A stretch of DNA of 64,000 nt. Source: Erythrobacter sp. (GTDB taxonomy: Bacteria; Pseudomonadota; Alphaproteobacteria; Sphingomonadales; Sphingomonadaceae). The DNA is taken from the NCBI GenBank assembly GCA_002695185.1, contig NZOF01000163.1, positions 18,269 to 82,268 of the forward strand. The letters run 5' to 3'. The position numbers and the translations under genes are program-made. Positions 50,951 to 60,285 of this stretch are shown piece after piece (position 1 is the first letter of the stretch; every line of letters starts with the position of its first letter). The notes under the pieces are model-generated. The model had not been told where the DNA came from, made no database searches, and was given only the letters and a program-made list of their open reading frames with translations.

Positions 50951-52804
50951 ATGCAGAACTTCGATGTCATTGTTGTCGGCGGAGGCCATGCCGGGGTCGA
51001 GGCAGCTTGTGCAAGTGCCCGCCTTGGCGCGCGGACAGGTTTGGTCAGCTTCAATCTGAATAAAATCGGTGCGATGAGCTGCAATCCGGCAATCGGTGGT
51101 TTGGGGAAAGGCCACCTTGTTCGCGAGGTCGATGCTCTTGATGGTGTGATGGCGAAGGCAGCTGATGCAGGCGCTATCCACTATCGTATGCTGAACCGCT
51201 CCAAAGGCAGTGCCGTCTGGGGGCCTCGCGTTCAGGCTGATCGAAATCTGTTCGGAGCCAGGGTTCGGGAGATTGTAGAAGGGCAGGCCAACCTCACTTT
51301 AATTAAAGGTGAAGTCGCTGCGCTGCGGCAGGCCGGTGGGGCGGTGAGTGGCATACAGTTGGCTGACGGGTCCTCAATCGAAGCTAAGGCGGTTGTACTG
51401 TGTACGGGTACCTTCTTGGGCGGCAGGCTGTTCAGGGGGGAAGAACGTCTTGATGGGGGGCGGATCGGCGAGGACGCCGCACATGTCCTTGCTTCACAGT
51501 TGCGTGACGCCAACTTACCTATGGCGAGGTTGAAAACCGGGACGCCGCCCAGGTTGGACGGGCGGACAATCAACTGGGCCGTTCTGGAAGAGCAGCCTTC
51601 CGATGGGGAGGTGTGGACGATGTCGTCTCTCACCAAAGGTCGGAGCAATCCCGAGATCCCTTGTGCGATTACCCGAACGAATGCCAAATCTCATGATGTC
51701 ATTCGCGCGAATCTCGATCGCTCTCCTTTGTTCTCCGGCGCGATCGGCGCAGCGGGGCCGCGTTACTGCCCTTCAATCGAGGACAAGATCCATCGGTTTG
51801 GTGACCGCGACGGGCATCAGATATTTCTCGAGCCCGAAGGGCTAGCCACGCACCTCGTTTACCCCAACGGGATAAGCACCTCACTTCCGACTGATGTGCA
51901 GCACGATATGCTCCGCTGCATGGCCGGCCTGGAACGAGTGGAGATGGTAGTTCCAGGTTATGCAGTCGAATATGATCATATCGATCCGCGAGCGCTGACC
52001 AGGCAGTTGGAGCTTCGGGCCATTCCCGGTTTGTATTGCGCGGGGCAAATAAACGGTACGACCGGCTATGAGGAGGCAGCTGCACAAGGGCTTATTGCTG
52101 GGGCAAGCGCGGGCGCGAAGGTTCTGGGGATTGAGCCAGTGCAGCTGGATCGCTCGGATTCGTATATTGCCGTCATGCTGGACGATCTGACGTTGCACGG
52201 AGTGAGCGAACCGTACCGCATGCTCACGGCCCGAGCCGAATATCGCCTTCGCCTCCGCGCCGCCAATGCTGATTCCCGGCTGACCGGAAAGGGGATAGCT
52301 GCAGGGTTAGTAGGCGCCGAGCGGTCGGAATGGTACGAGCGTAGAGTTAGCCGTAGAGGCGTCGTCGACGCTATCTTCGATCTTAATATCGAGGCCGAAG
52401 TTTTGACAGAAGCGGGGCTACCCGTGAAGGCAGACCGAGGCACGCTGCCGATACGCACTTGGCTGAGCGGCGGACAAATCCAGCTCGATAAATTGGCGGA
52501 TCTAGCTGATGGTCTTGATCCGCTAGACCCGCTTACCGTCGAGATGGCAGAAGATATCATCTACGCGCCCTATCTCGCTCGTCAGGAGGCGGAATTGCGC
52601 GATCTGAAAAGCGGCGAGCAGGTTACGCTGTCCGCAGACTTTCCCTATGAGACTGTTCCGGGCCTATCCAACGAAATGGTGGAGCGGCTGAAGACGGCAT
52701 GTCCGGATACTCTAGCCGCTGCGGGGCGTGTTCCTGGTGTAACTCCCGCAGCAATGGCGGCGCTTCTCGTTTATGCGCGTCGACAGGAGGACCGCGCAGC
52801 ATGA
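50951..52804 (+). CDS. mnmG: tRNA uridine-5-carboxymethylaminomethyl modification enzyme MnmG
   Basis: MnmG is the FAD-dependent partner of MnmE. The 617-residue product has the dinucleotide motif [62 protein letters not shown], and the C-terminal [20 protein letters not shown] and [17 protein letters not shown] regions. It overlaps rsmG by four bases (ATGA). The tRNA modification genes and the partition genes form the usual mnmG-rsmG-parA-parB block near alphaproteobacterial origins. Confidence 0.96.
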   Translation: MQNFDVIVVGGGHAGVEAACASARLGARTGLVSFNLNKIGAMSCNPAIGGLGKGHLVREVDALDGVMAKAADAGAIHYRMLNRSKGSAVWGPRVQADRNLFGARVREIVEGQANLTLIKGEVAALRQAGGAVSGIQLADGSSIEAKAVVLCTGTFLGGRLFRGEERLDGGRIGEDAAHVLASQLRDANLPMARLKTGTPPRLDGRTINWAVLEEQPSDGEVWTMSSLTKGRSNPEIPCAITRTNAKSHDVIRANLDRSPLFSGAIGAAGPRYCPSIEDKIHRFGDRDGHQIFLEPEGLATHLVYPNGISTSLPTDVQHDMLRCMAGLERVEMVVPGYAVEYDHIDPRALTRQLELRAIPGLYCAGQINGTTGYEEAAAQGLIAGASAGAKVLGIEPVQLDRSDSYIAVMLDDLTLHGVSEPYRMLTARAEYRLRLRAANADSRLTGKGIAAGLVGAERSEWYERRVSRRGVVDAIFDLNIEAEVLTEAGLPVKADRGTLPIRTWLSGGQIQLDKLADLADGLDPLDPLTVEMAEDIIYAPYLARQEAELRDLKSGEQVTLSADFPYETVPGLSNEMVERLKTACPDTLAAAGRVPGVTPAAMAALLVYARRQEDRAA

Positions 52805-53442
52805 TCGCCACTGAGACTGAGGCGCGTGAGTTTATCGGTAATTTAGCCGAAGCCGATGAGCAGGGCGTCACGGCTAAGTTGGAAACTCTGGCTCTAGCCT
52901 TGAACAACGAGAATGGACGACAAAATCTCGTATCCAAATCCTCTCTCGAGGATATCTGGGTTCGCCATTTTGCCGACTCTGCGCAGTTACTTAATCACGT
53001 TTCACGTGAAACTACTGGAACGTGGGTTGACCTTGGGAGTGGGGCGGGGTTCCCAGGCTTGGTCGTCTCTATTCTTAAGCCCAACGAAAAACTGATACTG
53101 ATCGAGTCGCGTCGGAAGAGAGTTGAATGGCTACAGACCATGGTCGACACTCTCCAACTTCCTAATTGCGAGGTTATCGGTTCGAGACTGGAACTAGTCG
53201 AGAATTTTCCGGCAAAGGTTATTTCCGCACGCGCCTTCGCGCCTTTGCCAAAACTCCTCAGGTTATCCGCACGCTTCTCCACAGGAGCTACGACTTGGGT
53301 CTTGCCCAAGGGCCGCTCTGCAACCCAAGAAGTTGAAGAACTTTCCCCCAAACTGAAATCAATGTTTCACGTGCAACAATCAGTGACTGACGCGGATGCG
53401 GGAATCGTCGTTGGGCATGGCAAGATAGGGACGGGAAAATGA
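52801..53442 (+). CDS. rsmG: 16S rRNA (guanine527-N7)-methyltransferase RsmG
   Basis: RsmG methylates G527 of 16S rRNA using SAM. The 213-residue product has [22 protein letters not shown], the SAM motif [32 protein letters not shown] and [13 protein letters not shown]. The ATG at 52801 overlaps the mnmG stop; the frame open upstream lies in mnmG. Two parS-like palindromes (52998, 53363) fall inside this gene, so its sequence serves both coding and ParB binding. Confidence 0.94.
   Translation: MIATETEAREFIGNLAEADEQGVTAKLETLALALNNENGRQNLVSKSSLEDIWVRHFADSAQLLNHVSRETTGTWVDLGSGAGFPGLVVSILKPNEKLILIESRRKRVEWLQTMVDTLQLPNCEVIGSRLELVENFPAKVISARAFAPLPKLLRLSARFSTGATTWVLPKGRSATQEVEELSPKLKSMFHVQQSVTDADAGIVVGHGKIGTGK
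52998..53013. promoter_or_regulatory. parS: parS site inside rsmG
   Basis: CGTTTCACGTGAAACT has the perfect 14-bp core GTTTCACGTGAAAC, with only the outermost base pair differing from the consensus. It encodes part of the HVSRET segment of RsmG. Confidence 0.9.
53363..53378. promoter_or_regulatory. parS: parS-like site inside rsmG
   Basis: TGTTTCACGTGCAACA matches the 16-bp consensus at 15 positions, with C for A in the right arm. It lies 76 bases before the parA start. Confidence 0.8.
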
Positions 53443-54227
53443 TTACAATTGCGATCGCTAATCAGAAAGGTGGCGTCGGTAAGACTACCAGCGCAATCAA
53501 TATAGCTACAGCAATGGCGGCGTCTGGGTGGCGGACGCTGTTGATCGATCTCGATCCACAGGGGAACGCATCGACCGGGCTGGGCATTGAAAACTCAGCG
53601 CGTGAATATACGAGCTATGATCTTCTTATGGGGGAAGCAACGCTTTCCCAAGCGGCCCAGAAGTCGGAAATCCCCTCCTTGGATGTCGTGCCCGCTACGC
53701 AGGACCTGTCTGGAGCCGAAGTGGAACTGGTTGCCGTAGAGGACCGCACGCACCGCCTCCGGAAGGCTCTCGGTGCGCAGGATTCCGGCTCGGCTTCATA
53801 TGATGTCGTCTTTATCGACTGCCCACCTTCCTTGGGTCTGCTGACGCTCAATGCTCTTTGCGCCTCGAACACCTTACTTGTGCCGCTGCAGTGTGAATTC
53901 TTTGCTCTCGAAGGTCTTAGTCAGCTCCTTCAGACGGTCGAACGCGTGCAACAGCGCTTCAATCCCGACCTCGACATAGTTGGTATCGCCTTGACGATGT
54001 TCGACCGTCGTAATCGTCTTACGGATCAGGTGGCTGATGACGTGAGAGATTGCCTTGGTAATCTTGTTTTCGAAAACGTCATCCCACGTAATGTCAGATT
54101 ATCGGAAGCGCCCAGTCATGGGATGCCCGCCTTGATTTACGATCACAATTGTTCGGGCAGCAGGGCCTATATCGGCCTGGCCAGAGAGCTGATTGGTCGT
54201 CTCCCCGAAAAAAGGAAAGCCGCATGA
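53439..54227 (+). CDS. parA: Chromosome partitioning ATPase ParA
   Basis: ParA binds nonspecific DNA as an ATP dimer and moves the ParB-parS complex. The 262-residue product has the deviant Walker A IANQKGGVGKTTSAIN (signature Lys10 and Lys15), LLIDLDPQGNASTGLG, VVFIDCPPSLGLLTLNAL and LVPLQCEFFALEGL. It is the chromosomal, short form without an N-terminal HTH. It overlaps rsmG and parB by four bases each. Confidence 0.97.
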   Translation: MITIAIANQKGGVGKTTSAINIATAMAASGWRTLLIDLDPQGNASTGLGIENSAREYTSYDLLMGEATLSQAAQKSEIPSLDVVPATQDLSGAEVELVAVEDRTHRLRKALGAQDSGSASYDVVFIDCPPSLGLLTLNALCASNTLLVPLQCEFFALEGLSQLLQTVERVQQRFNPDLDIVGIALTMFDRRNRLTDQVADDVRDCLGNLVFENVIPRNVRLSEAPSHGMPALIYDHNCSGSRAYIGLARELIGRLPEKRKAA

Positions 54228-55165
54228 GCGCCGCAGTCGACCGCAAGAAGAAACTCGGCCGGGGACTTGGAGCCCTGATGGGGGAAATCCAGCGCGAAGA
54301 GCCGCTTGCGCCGAAAACCGGTAACAACGGTAATGAGATGGCTGCGGGGCAGACGCCGAATGCTTCCGGTCTGGCGGATATCCCTGTTGCCGATATCAGC
54401 CCGTTGCCCGGTCAGCCGCGCACGCGCTTCGATGACGAGGCGCTCGACCAGCTGGCAGCCTCCATAGCTCAACGCGGCGTCATCCAGCCAATTATTGTCA
54501 CGACCAAGGGGCAGGGAAGGTACCAGCTCGTAGCGGGGGAACGACGCTGGAGGGCCGCCCAACGCGCGCGTCTGCATACTATTCCAGCCATCGTCAGGGC
54601 GTTGGACCAGCGCGAGATCATGGCTCTGGCTCTCATCGAGAACCTCCAGCGCGAAGACCTGAATCCGCTGGAAGAAGCTCGGGCCTATCAGAAACTGTCC
54701 GAAGATGAGGGGATGACCCAGGCCGAGATTGCCAAACTCGTCGATAAATCGCGCAGCCATGTAGCCAATTTTCAGCGCCTTCTAGCTCTGCCGGATGACG
54801 TTCTGGACATGTTGGCGGACGGCCGGCTTTCGATGGGACATGCACGCCCGCTGATTGGCAACGAAGAGGCTTCCGAACTCGCCAACCGCGCAGTTAACGA
54901 CAACCTCTCCGTTCGTGAGGTGGAAAAACTAGCACGCGGCGAAAAGCCGAAGAAAAACGCTCAGACGAAAAAGCCGAATGCGGCGGGTGAGGGCGCGGAC
55001 GATCCGGATATTGCCGCGGTCCAGGGCCACCTGGAGGAATTTCTGGGCCTGGCGGTGCGGATCAAGCCTGAAGGCGCGCCCGGCAATGGCACCGTGACGA
55101 TAAGTTATCGCACCCTCGACCAGCTCGACCTGATTTGTCAGCGCCTGACAGGGGGCGATATCTAG
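54224..55165 (+). CDS. parB: Chromosome partitioning protein ParB
   Basis: ParB is a CTP-dependent DNA clamp that loads at parS. The 313-residue product has an N-terminal basic segment KKKLGRGLGALMGE for ParA, the CTP/nucleotide motif GERRWR (105-110), ENLQREDLNPLEEARAYQKL, the HTH AEIAKLVDKSRSHVANFQRLLALP, and a C-terminal dimerisation domain. It starts four bases inside parA. The parS sites around it match what this family binds. Confidence 0.97.
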   Translation: MSAAVDRKKKLGRGLGALMGEIQREEPLAPKTGNNGNEMAAGQTPNASGLADIPVADISPLPGQPRTRFDDEALDQLAASIAQRGVIQPIIVTTKGQGRYQLVAGERRWRAAQRARLHTIPAIVRALDQREIMALALIENLQREDLNPLEEARAYQKLSEDEGMTQAEIAKLVDKSRSHVANFQRLLALPDDVLDMLADGRLSMGHARPLIGNEEASELANRAVNDNLSVREVEKLARGEKPKKNAQTKKPNAAGEGADDPDIAAVQGHLEEFLGLAVRIKPEGAPGNGTVTISYRTLDQLDLICQRLTGGDI

Positions 55166-55168
55166 AGA

Positions 55169-55651
55169 TTAGATACGCTCCGAGATAATCTCGGCAAGCT
55201 TTTCAATTCCCTCGCGATCTTCGTCATCGAAGCGCGCAAGGGATGGGCTGTCGAGATCGATCACCGCTACCACGACGCCATCCCGCACTACCGGGACAAC
55301 AAGCTCCGAATTCGTTTCCGAATCGCACGCGATGTGGCCGGGAAAGGCATGAACATCTTCGACCAACTGGGTCTCGGCATCGGCCGCAGCGGTTCCGCAA
55401 ACTCCTTTGCCGAATGGAATGCGGATGCATGCCGGACGTCCGACGAACGGGCCGAGCACCAATTCGCCGTCAACTACGCGATAGAAACCGGCCCAGTTCA
55501 AATCTGGCAAGAAGTCCCCCAACAGGGCCGCGACATTGGCCATGTTGGCAACCGCGTCCGGCTCACCCTCGGTAAGCGCAGCGGCAGCTTGCTGCAGCTG
55601 ACGATAGGTTTCGGGTTTGGGGCAATCGGCATCGGGTTTGAAATCGAACAT
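55169..55651 (-). CDS. GAF domain protein, free methionine-(R)-sulfoxide reductase type
   Basis: The 160-residue GAF protein has the three cysteines of the fRMsr family: Cys75 (RPACIRIPFG), Cys85 (KGVCGTAA) and Cys109 (HIACDSETNSE), plus LNWAGFYRVVDGELVLGPFVG and VAVIDLDSPSLARFDDEDR. The enzyme reduces free methionine-R-sulfoxide. I chose the ATG at 55651 (MFDFKPD). An upstream GTG at 55702 lacks family support. It converges on parB with stops four bases apart. Confidence 0.88.
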   Translation of the reverse strand: MFDFKPDADCPKPETYRQLQQAAAALTEGEPDAVANMANVAALLGDFLPDLNWAGFYRVVDGELVLGPFVGRPACIRIPFGKGVCGTAAADAETQLVEDVHAFPGHIACDSETNSELVVPVVRDGVVVAVIDLDSPSLARFDDEDREGIEKLAEIISERI

Positions 55652-55727
55652 GGAGAGGCACTTAACTTGTCGCGTGGCTAGTTCAAGAGCCGTTGCCGCC
55701 ACGCAAGGGCTCGCCTATCCTGCCGCC

Positions 55728-57179
55728 ATGAGCATTCTAAAGAAGCTGGGCATTGGCCTTGTCGTCCTGATAGCGATCATCGCGATCTTCATCTTTTTTG
55801 TTACGCGCGGCGATACCGCCACCCTGTCCATGGACGAAGTGACGGGCGATGACCCCGTTCTCGACGAACCCGACGCAGAAACCTTTCCCACCGTGGCAAT
55901 CGCCGATCCGGTAGGGTGGGAAGAGGGCGAAACGCCAGTCGCTGCCGAAGGTTTGACGGTGGAGCGGTTCGCGGTAGGTCTCGATCATCCGCGCACACTG
56001 TATACGCTTCCCAATGGTGATGTGCTCGTATCCCTGACCCGTTCACCGAACCAAGAATCGGGGGGCGTTCTCTCTTGGATCACGAACACGCTGATGAACA
56101 AGGCGGGCGCGACCGGATCCTCGGCAAATGAAGTCGTCCTGCTGCGGGACGCTGATGGTGACGGCAATGCCGAAACCCGCCGAGTGCTGATAGACGGCCT
56201 CGATTCACCTTCGGGACTGGCTTACGCCGACGGGATATTTTACGTTGCAAATCACGACCAAGTCCTTGCTTTCCCTTACGAACTTGGCTCTGATCGCGTG
56301 ACGGCAAAGCCGCGCAAAGTCATCGACCTCGCAGGCGGCGGGGGTCACTGGATGCGCAACCTGAAACTTCATCCCGACGGTGACCGGCTCTATATTGCCG
56401 TCGGCTCGGATACCAATATCGGCGACAAGGGAATGGAGGCGGAGGAAGGCCGCGCCCTGATCTGGGAGGTCGACTTGGAAACGGGCAGCCGGCGCCAGTT
56501 CGCCGGCGGCTTGCGCAACCCCAATGGTCTGGACTTCAGCCCGTGGTCGGGCGAGCTGTGGACCACTGTGAACGAGCGCGACATGCTCGGATCCGACCTT
56601 GTACCCGATTACCTGACCAACGTACCGGTCGGGGCGCAATACGGCTGGCCATGGGTCTATTGGGGCGACAATTACGATCGTCGTGTCGAGGCACCGGCTC
56701 CCGCCTATATCAATTATGTGCGGCGCCCCGAATATTCGCTCGGACCGCACGTCGCCGCGTTAGGATTCGTCTTCAGCAAAGAAGGCGCCGCGATGGGCGA
56801 GAACTTCTCCAATGGCGCTTTCATCGCTCGGCATGGATCGTGGAACCGCAAGCCGCCGTCAGGCTACGATGTCGTCTACGTCGCTTTCGACGAGCGTGGT
56901 AATCCGCTCGGAAAACCCATTCCCGTCCTGACAGGATTTCTCAAATCGAACGGTGATACGCGCGGGCGTCCGACATGGGTCGAATGGGCTCAGGATGGGT
57001 CCCTGCTCGTAAGCGATGACACTGCAGGAATTATCTGGCGTGTCAGTTCACCAGGTGCATCCCCACAGGGCGCAATCGAACGGGTAACCGGCAATCGCCT
57101 TCCCCCGCAGCGGGAATTACGCGGTCAGAATGCAACATTTGCAGAGGATTACGCCCGGATCGTCACCGAAGATCAGTGA
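55728..57179 (+). CDS. PQQ-dependent sugar (glucose/sorbosone) dehydrogenase-like protein
   Basis: The 483-residue protein has an N-terminal membrane anchor (SILKKLGIGLVVLIAIIAIFIFFV), then a six-bladed propeller of the GSDH type: VGLDHPRTLYTLPNGDVLVS, GGGGHWMRNLKLHPDGDRLYIAVGSDTNIGD, FAGGLRNPNGLDFSPWSGELWTTVNERDMLG, FIARHGSWNRKPPSGYDVVYV and GSLLVSDDTAGIIWRV. It should oxidise sugars in the periplasm using PQQ and feed electrons to the chain. No pqq genes are in the window. Its stop overlaps the acyl-CoA dehydrogenase stop by seven bases. Confidence 0.88.
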   Translation: MSILKKLGIGLVVLIAIIAIFIFFVTRGDTATLSMDEVTGDDPVLDEPDAETFPTVAIADPVGWEEGETPVAAEGLTVERFAVGLDHPRTLYTLPNGDVLVSLTRSPNQESGGVLSWITNTLMNKAGATGSSANEVVLLRDADGDGNAETRRVLIDGLDSPSGLAYADGIFYVANHDQVLAFPYELGSDRVTAKPRKVIDLAGGGGHWMRNLKLHPDGDRLYIAVGSDTNIGDKGMEAEEGRALIWEVDLETGSRRQFAGGLRNPNGLDFSPWSGELWTTVNERDMLGSDLVPDYLTNVPVGAQYGWPWVYWGDNYDRRVEAPAPAYINYVRRPEYSLGPHVAALGFVFSKEGAAMGENFSNGAFIARHGSWNRKPPSGYDVVYVAFDERGNPLGKPIPVLTGFLKSNGDTRGRPTWVEWAQDGSLLVSDDTAGIIWRVSSPGASPQGAIERVTGNRLPPQRELRGQNATFAEDYARIVTEDQ

Positions 57180-58906
57180 AGCAAGGCTTCGGTGGGGATG
57201 TCGTACAAGGCATCTCCACCGGCAGTCGCCGACGCTTTTAACCCTGACGCCTCTGGTACGATGCGATCGAGGAAGAATCGGACGGTTGCGTGTTTGGCCT
57301 TGGCGCGGTCGGTACCCTCTTCGATCCCCTTCAATTGGCGACTGAGCTGCCACCCGGCAGTAGCTACGGCCAACATGGTGCAGAACGGCACGCTTCCGGC
57401 CAATCGATCGTCGAGACTGGCGTCTTCCCGCATCCATTTGGCGATGGCGGCACAATCTCCTGCTAGAGCGAAAAGCATCGGTTCATCGGCACACTCTCGG
57501 GCAATGTCCTCGACAAGAGATATCAGCGCCTCGCCATTCTCCAGTGCCAGTTTACGCGTGACGAGATCGGCGGCCTGAATACCGTTGGTTCCTTCGTAGA
57601 TCGGCGCGATGCGCGAATCGCGCCAGTGCTGCGCCGCACCCGTTTCTTCTACGAATCCCATGCCGCCGTGAACCTGGATGCCGAGACTGGCTATCTCGAT
57701 GCCGACATCGGTACCCCAAGCCTTGATCAACGGCGTCAAAACTTCGCCCCGCGCCTTGGCAGCCTGAAATCCTAGAACACCGCGATCCACCTGACCTGCC
57801 GTGTAATAGAGGAGGGCGCGCGAAGCTTCCGTCAAAGCCTTCATCCGTAAAATCATCCGCCTGACATCCGGATGCTCTATGATCGAGACCGGAGCTTTCT
57901 CTGCCGAACCTGCGCGGGCTGACTGGATGCGCTCCTTTGCGTAATCTGTAGCCTGTTGCAGTGCACGTTCACCGATCTGCACCCCCTGATTCCCGACATT
58001 TATGCGGGCGTTATTCATCATGGTGAACATGGCAGCCAAACCGCGATTCTCCGCTCCCACGAGCTCGCCAATACACTCATCATTGTCGCCATAGCTCATT
58101 ACACAGGTCGGCGAGGCGTTGATGCCCAGCTTGTGCTCAAGGCTCACGCAGCGAAGATCGTTTCTCGGCCCGAGCGATCCATCCGGTTTCACGTGAAACT
58201 TCGGCACGATGAAGAGCGAAATTCCTCTGCTTCCTTCCGGAGCGTCGGGCAGACGCGCCAGCACCAGATGAATGATATTCTCGGCGAGCTCGTGCTCCCC
58301 CCAAGTGATATAGATTTTCTGGCCCTTAATCCGGTATTTACCGGCATTATCTCCATCTTCGATCAACTGGGCTGTGGTGCGCAGTGCGCCTACATCCGAA
58401 CCGGCCTGCGGCTCGGTCAAATTCATCGTACCCGACCATTTACCGCTTACTAGGTCTGGAAGATATTTCTGCTGAAGCAGGTTCGAGCCATGATGTTCGA
58501 GAGCCTCGATCGCACCCACGCTCAGCATCGGGAGAAGGTTGAAGGCCATATTCGCCGTGCCCAGATTCTCCAGCACATTGCAGGCAAGGGTAAAAGGAAG
58601 CCCCTGACCTCCGAATTCTTCCGGAGAAGAAATCGCGTTCCAGCCCTGCTCAACATAGTGCGCATAAGCCTCTTCAAAGCCGTCGGGCAGGCGTACCACC
58701 CCATTTTCCAGCTTCGCCCCCTCCAGATCTCCGATCCGGTTCAGCGGCGCAAATTCTCCTGCCGCGAATTGCCCGACACCTTCCACGATCGCTTCAACCA
58801 TATCCGGTTCCGCAGCGGCAAATTTCTCCGACTTGGCAAGCTCTTCGATGCCCGCGTTAACACGGATTGCGAGCAGTTGGTCCTTGGTGGCGGGGCGATA
58901 AGTCAC
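57173..58906 (-). CDS. Acyl-CoA dehydrogenase (long form with C-terminal domain)
   Basis: A 577-residue FAD enzyme that introduces the double bond into acyl-CoA. Motifs include NLTEPQAGSDVGALRT, YITWGEHELAENIIHLVLARL, ARINVGNQGVQIGERALQQA, a helical core with QVHGGMGFVEETGAAQHWRD and APIYEGTNGIQAADLV, where Glu in YEGTNG is the likely catalytic base. A further helical C-terminal domain places it near the DmdC-like subgroup. The substrate is unknown. A parS core lies in its reading frame at 58185. Confidence 0.9.
   Translation of the reverse strand: MTYRPATKDQLLAIRVNAGIEELAKSEKFAAAEPDMVEAIVEGVGQFAAGEFAPLNRIGDLEGAKLENGVVRLPDGFEEAYAHYVEQGWNAISSPEEFGGQGLPFTLACNVLENLGTANMAFNLLPMLSVGAIEALEHHGSNLLQQKYLPDLVSGKWSGTMNLTEPQAGSDVGALRTTAQLIEDGDNAGKYRIKGQKIYITWGEHELAENIIHLVLARLPDAPEGSRGISLFIVPKFHVKPDGSLGPRNDLRCVSLEHKLGINASPTCVMSYGDNDECIGELVGAENRGLAAMFTMMNNARINVGNQGVQIGERALQQATDYAKERIQSARAGSAEKAPVSIIEHPDVRRMILRMKALTEASRALLYYTAGQVDRGVLGFQAAKARGEVLTPLIKAWGTDVGIEIASLGIQVHGGMGFVEETGAAQHWRDSRIAPIYEGTNGIQAADLVTRKLALENGEALISLVEDIARECADEPMLFALAGDCAAIAKWMREDASLDDRLAGSVPFCTMLAVATAGWQLSRQLKGIEEGTDRAKAKHATVRFFLDRIVPEASGLKASATAGGDALYDIPTEALLH
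58185..58200. promoter_or_regulatory. parS: parS site inside the acyl-CoA dehydrogenase gene
   Basis: GGTTTCACGTGAAACT contains the perfect 14-bp core GTTTCACGTGAAAC. It lies 3 kb past parB and 4.8 kb from the nearest other parS, within coding sequence on the other strand. Confidence 0.88.
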
Positions 58907-58953
58907 AGGGTAATCCTCTTGGCTTTGTGCGGCATCAGATATAGCGCGCGAGC

Positions 58954-59889
58954 ATGAGCGGCAAATACGTTACGGAAACGCTTGGAGCGGAAGAAAGTGG
59001 CCTTCGCCGTGCTGCGGCGATCCTGGCATCTGGTGGCTTGGTGGCCGTGCCAACGGAAACGGTTTACGGATTGGCCGCTAGGGCCGACGACGAAGCCGCA
59101 GTAGCCCGCATTTATGAGGCTAAGGGCAGACCCAGCTTCAATCCGCTCATCGTTCACGTATCATCGATGGAAATGGCGCGCGCGTTGGCGACTTTCTCAG
59201 CCACTGCCGAGCGCCTCGCAAAAGCGCATTGGCCGGGTCCACTGACACTTGTGCTTCCGCGGAAACAGGATGCGCGGCTGGCTGTTGCCGTTACGGCTGG
59301 CCTCGACACAGTCGCGATTCGTATACCCCGCCATCCGGTGATGCGCGGCTTGCTGAACAAGGCGGAATTGCCTTTGGCCGCTCCATCTGCGAATCGCAGC
59401 GGCTATGTCAGTCCGACGTCTGCAAGCCATGTCCTGGCAACGCTGGATGGGCGGATCGATGCAGTCATCGATGGGGGGGACTGCGACGCCGGTTTGGAAT
59501 CAACCATTATCGCCGTCAGGCAGGATGGATCGTTACAGCAATTGCGGCCCGGTCCGGTCCGCCTCAATGGTGTTGGACCTGCTGCGCATACCGCCGACCA
59601 GGTTGAAGCGCCGGGACAGCTCGCCAGCCATTATGCGCCTGGAAAGCCATTGCGGCTCGACGTCATCCGACATGTCGAGGACGAATTTCTCATTGGATTT
59701 GGGGAGGTTGGAAGCGACTGTTCACTGTCGCCCACCGGCGATCTTCAAGAAGCGGCGGCACGGCTTTACGCCTGCCTGCACCAAGCGGCCGAGTCCGATC
59801 TGCCCCGCATAGCGGTGGCTCCCGTGCCAGATACAGGTGTGGGCCAAGCCATCAATGACCGCCTCCGCAGGGCGGCAACTCCAGCTTAA
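58954..59889 (+). CDS. L-threonylcarbamoyladenylate synthase (Sua5/TsaC)
   Basis: It makes threonylcarbamoyl-AMP for the t6A37 tRNA modification. The 311-residue product has the YrdC domain, ASGGLVAVPTETVYGLAARADDE, IYEAKGRPSFNPLIVHV, AHWPGPLTLVLPRK, AIRIPRHPVMRGLL and APSANRSGYVSPTSASHV, followed by the Sua5 C-terminal domain starting about residue 220 (APGQLASHYAPGKP). It is the two-domain Sua5 form. Its stop overlaps the convergent lipoprotein stop. Confidence 0.93.
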   Translation: MSGKYVTETLGAEESGLRRAAAILASGGLVAVPTETVYGLAARADDEAAVARIYEAKGRPSFNPLIVHVSSMEMARALATFSATAERLAKAHWPGPLTLVLPRKQDARLAVAVTAGLDTVAIRIPRHPVMRGLLNKAELPLAAPSANRSGYVSPTSASHVLATLDGRIDAVIDGGDCDAGLESTIIAVRQDGSLQQLRPGPVRLNGVGPAAHTADQVEAPGQLASHYAPGKPLRLDVIRHVEDEFLIGFGEVGSDCSLSPTGDLQEAAARLYACLHQAAESDLPRIAVAPVPDTGVGQAINDRLRRAATPA

Positions 59890-60212
59890 TCTTCAGGTTC
59901 GACCGGGATCGTAGGAAGGATCTGCTGCATTTCGGCATAGGTGGCGGTGGCCTTTTCGCACGCTCTGCGATCACCATCGTTACAATCGTCGAGTTCCTTG
60001 GCGTATTGGCGGTCGAGCTTCGCCAGTCGCTCTTCCCGCCGCCGGATCTCCCGACCGCGCTTTTCGTCGGCTTCAGACTGGCTGGTGGTCGCCAGATCGA
60101 CGGCTTTTCCGGCAACCTTTACCGGTGCCGTGACTACGTCGGCCACGGTGCCGAGGCATCCGGCAAGCAGGCCACTGGCGGAGACAAGTATCATGAGAGC
60201 AGGGCGGTACAT
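59886..60212 (-). CDS. Small lipoprotein, hypothetical
   Basis: The 108-residue product has a lipobox (MILVSASGLLAGC), then TVADVVTAPVKVAGKAVDLATTSQSEADEKRGREIRRREERLAKLDRQYAKELDDC, a short charged coiled-coil-like helix, and a second Cys pair partner further on. It resembles short alphaproteobacterial lipoproteins of unknown role (possibly DUF6726, though I am not sure). It overlaps the Sua5 stop by four bases. Confidence 0.78.
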   Translation of the reverse strand: MYRPALMILVSASGLLAGCLGTVADVVTAPVKVAGKAVDLATTSQSEADEKRGREIRRREERLAKLDRQYAKELDDCNDGDRRACEKATATYAEMQQILPTIPVEPED

Positions 60213-60285
60213 CGATCAGTCCTTTCGATGCACCGTCCTACCCCCTTCTTTTCAATAGTTCGAACGAATAGCTTCGATCGTGCGA

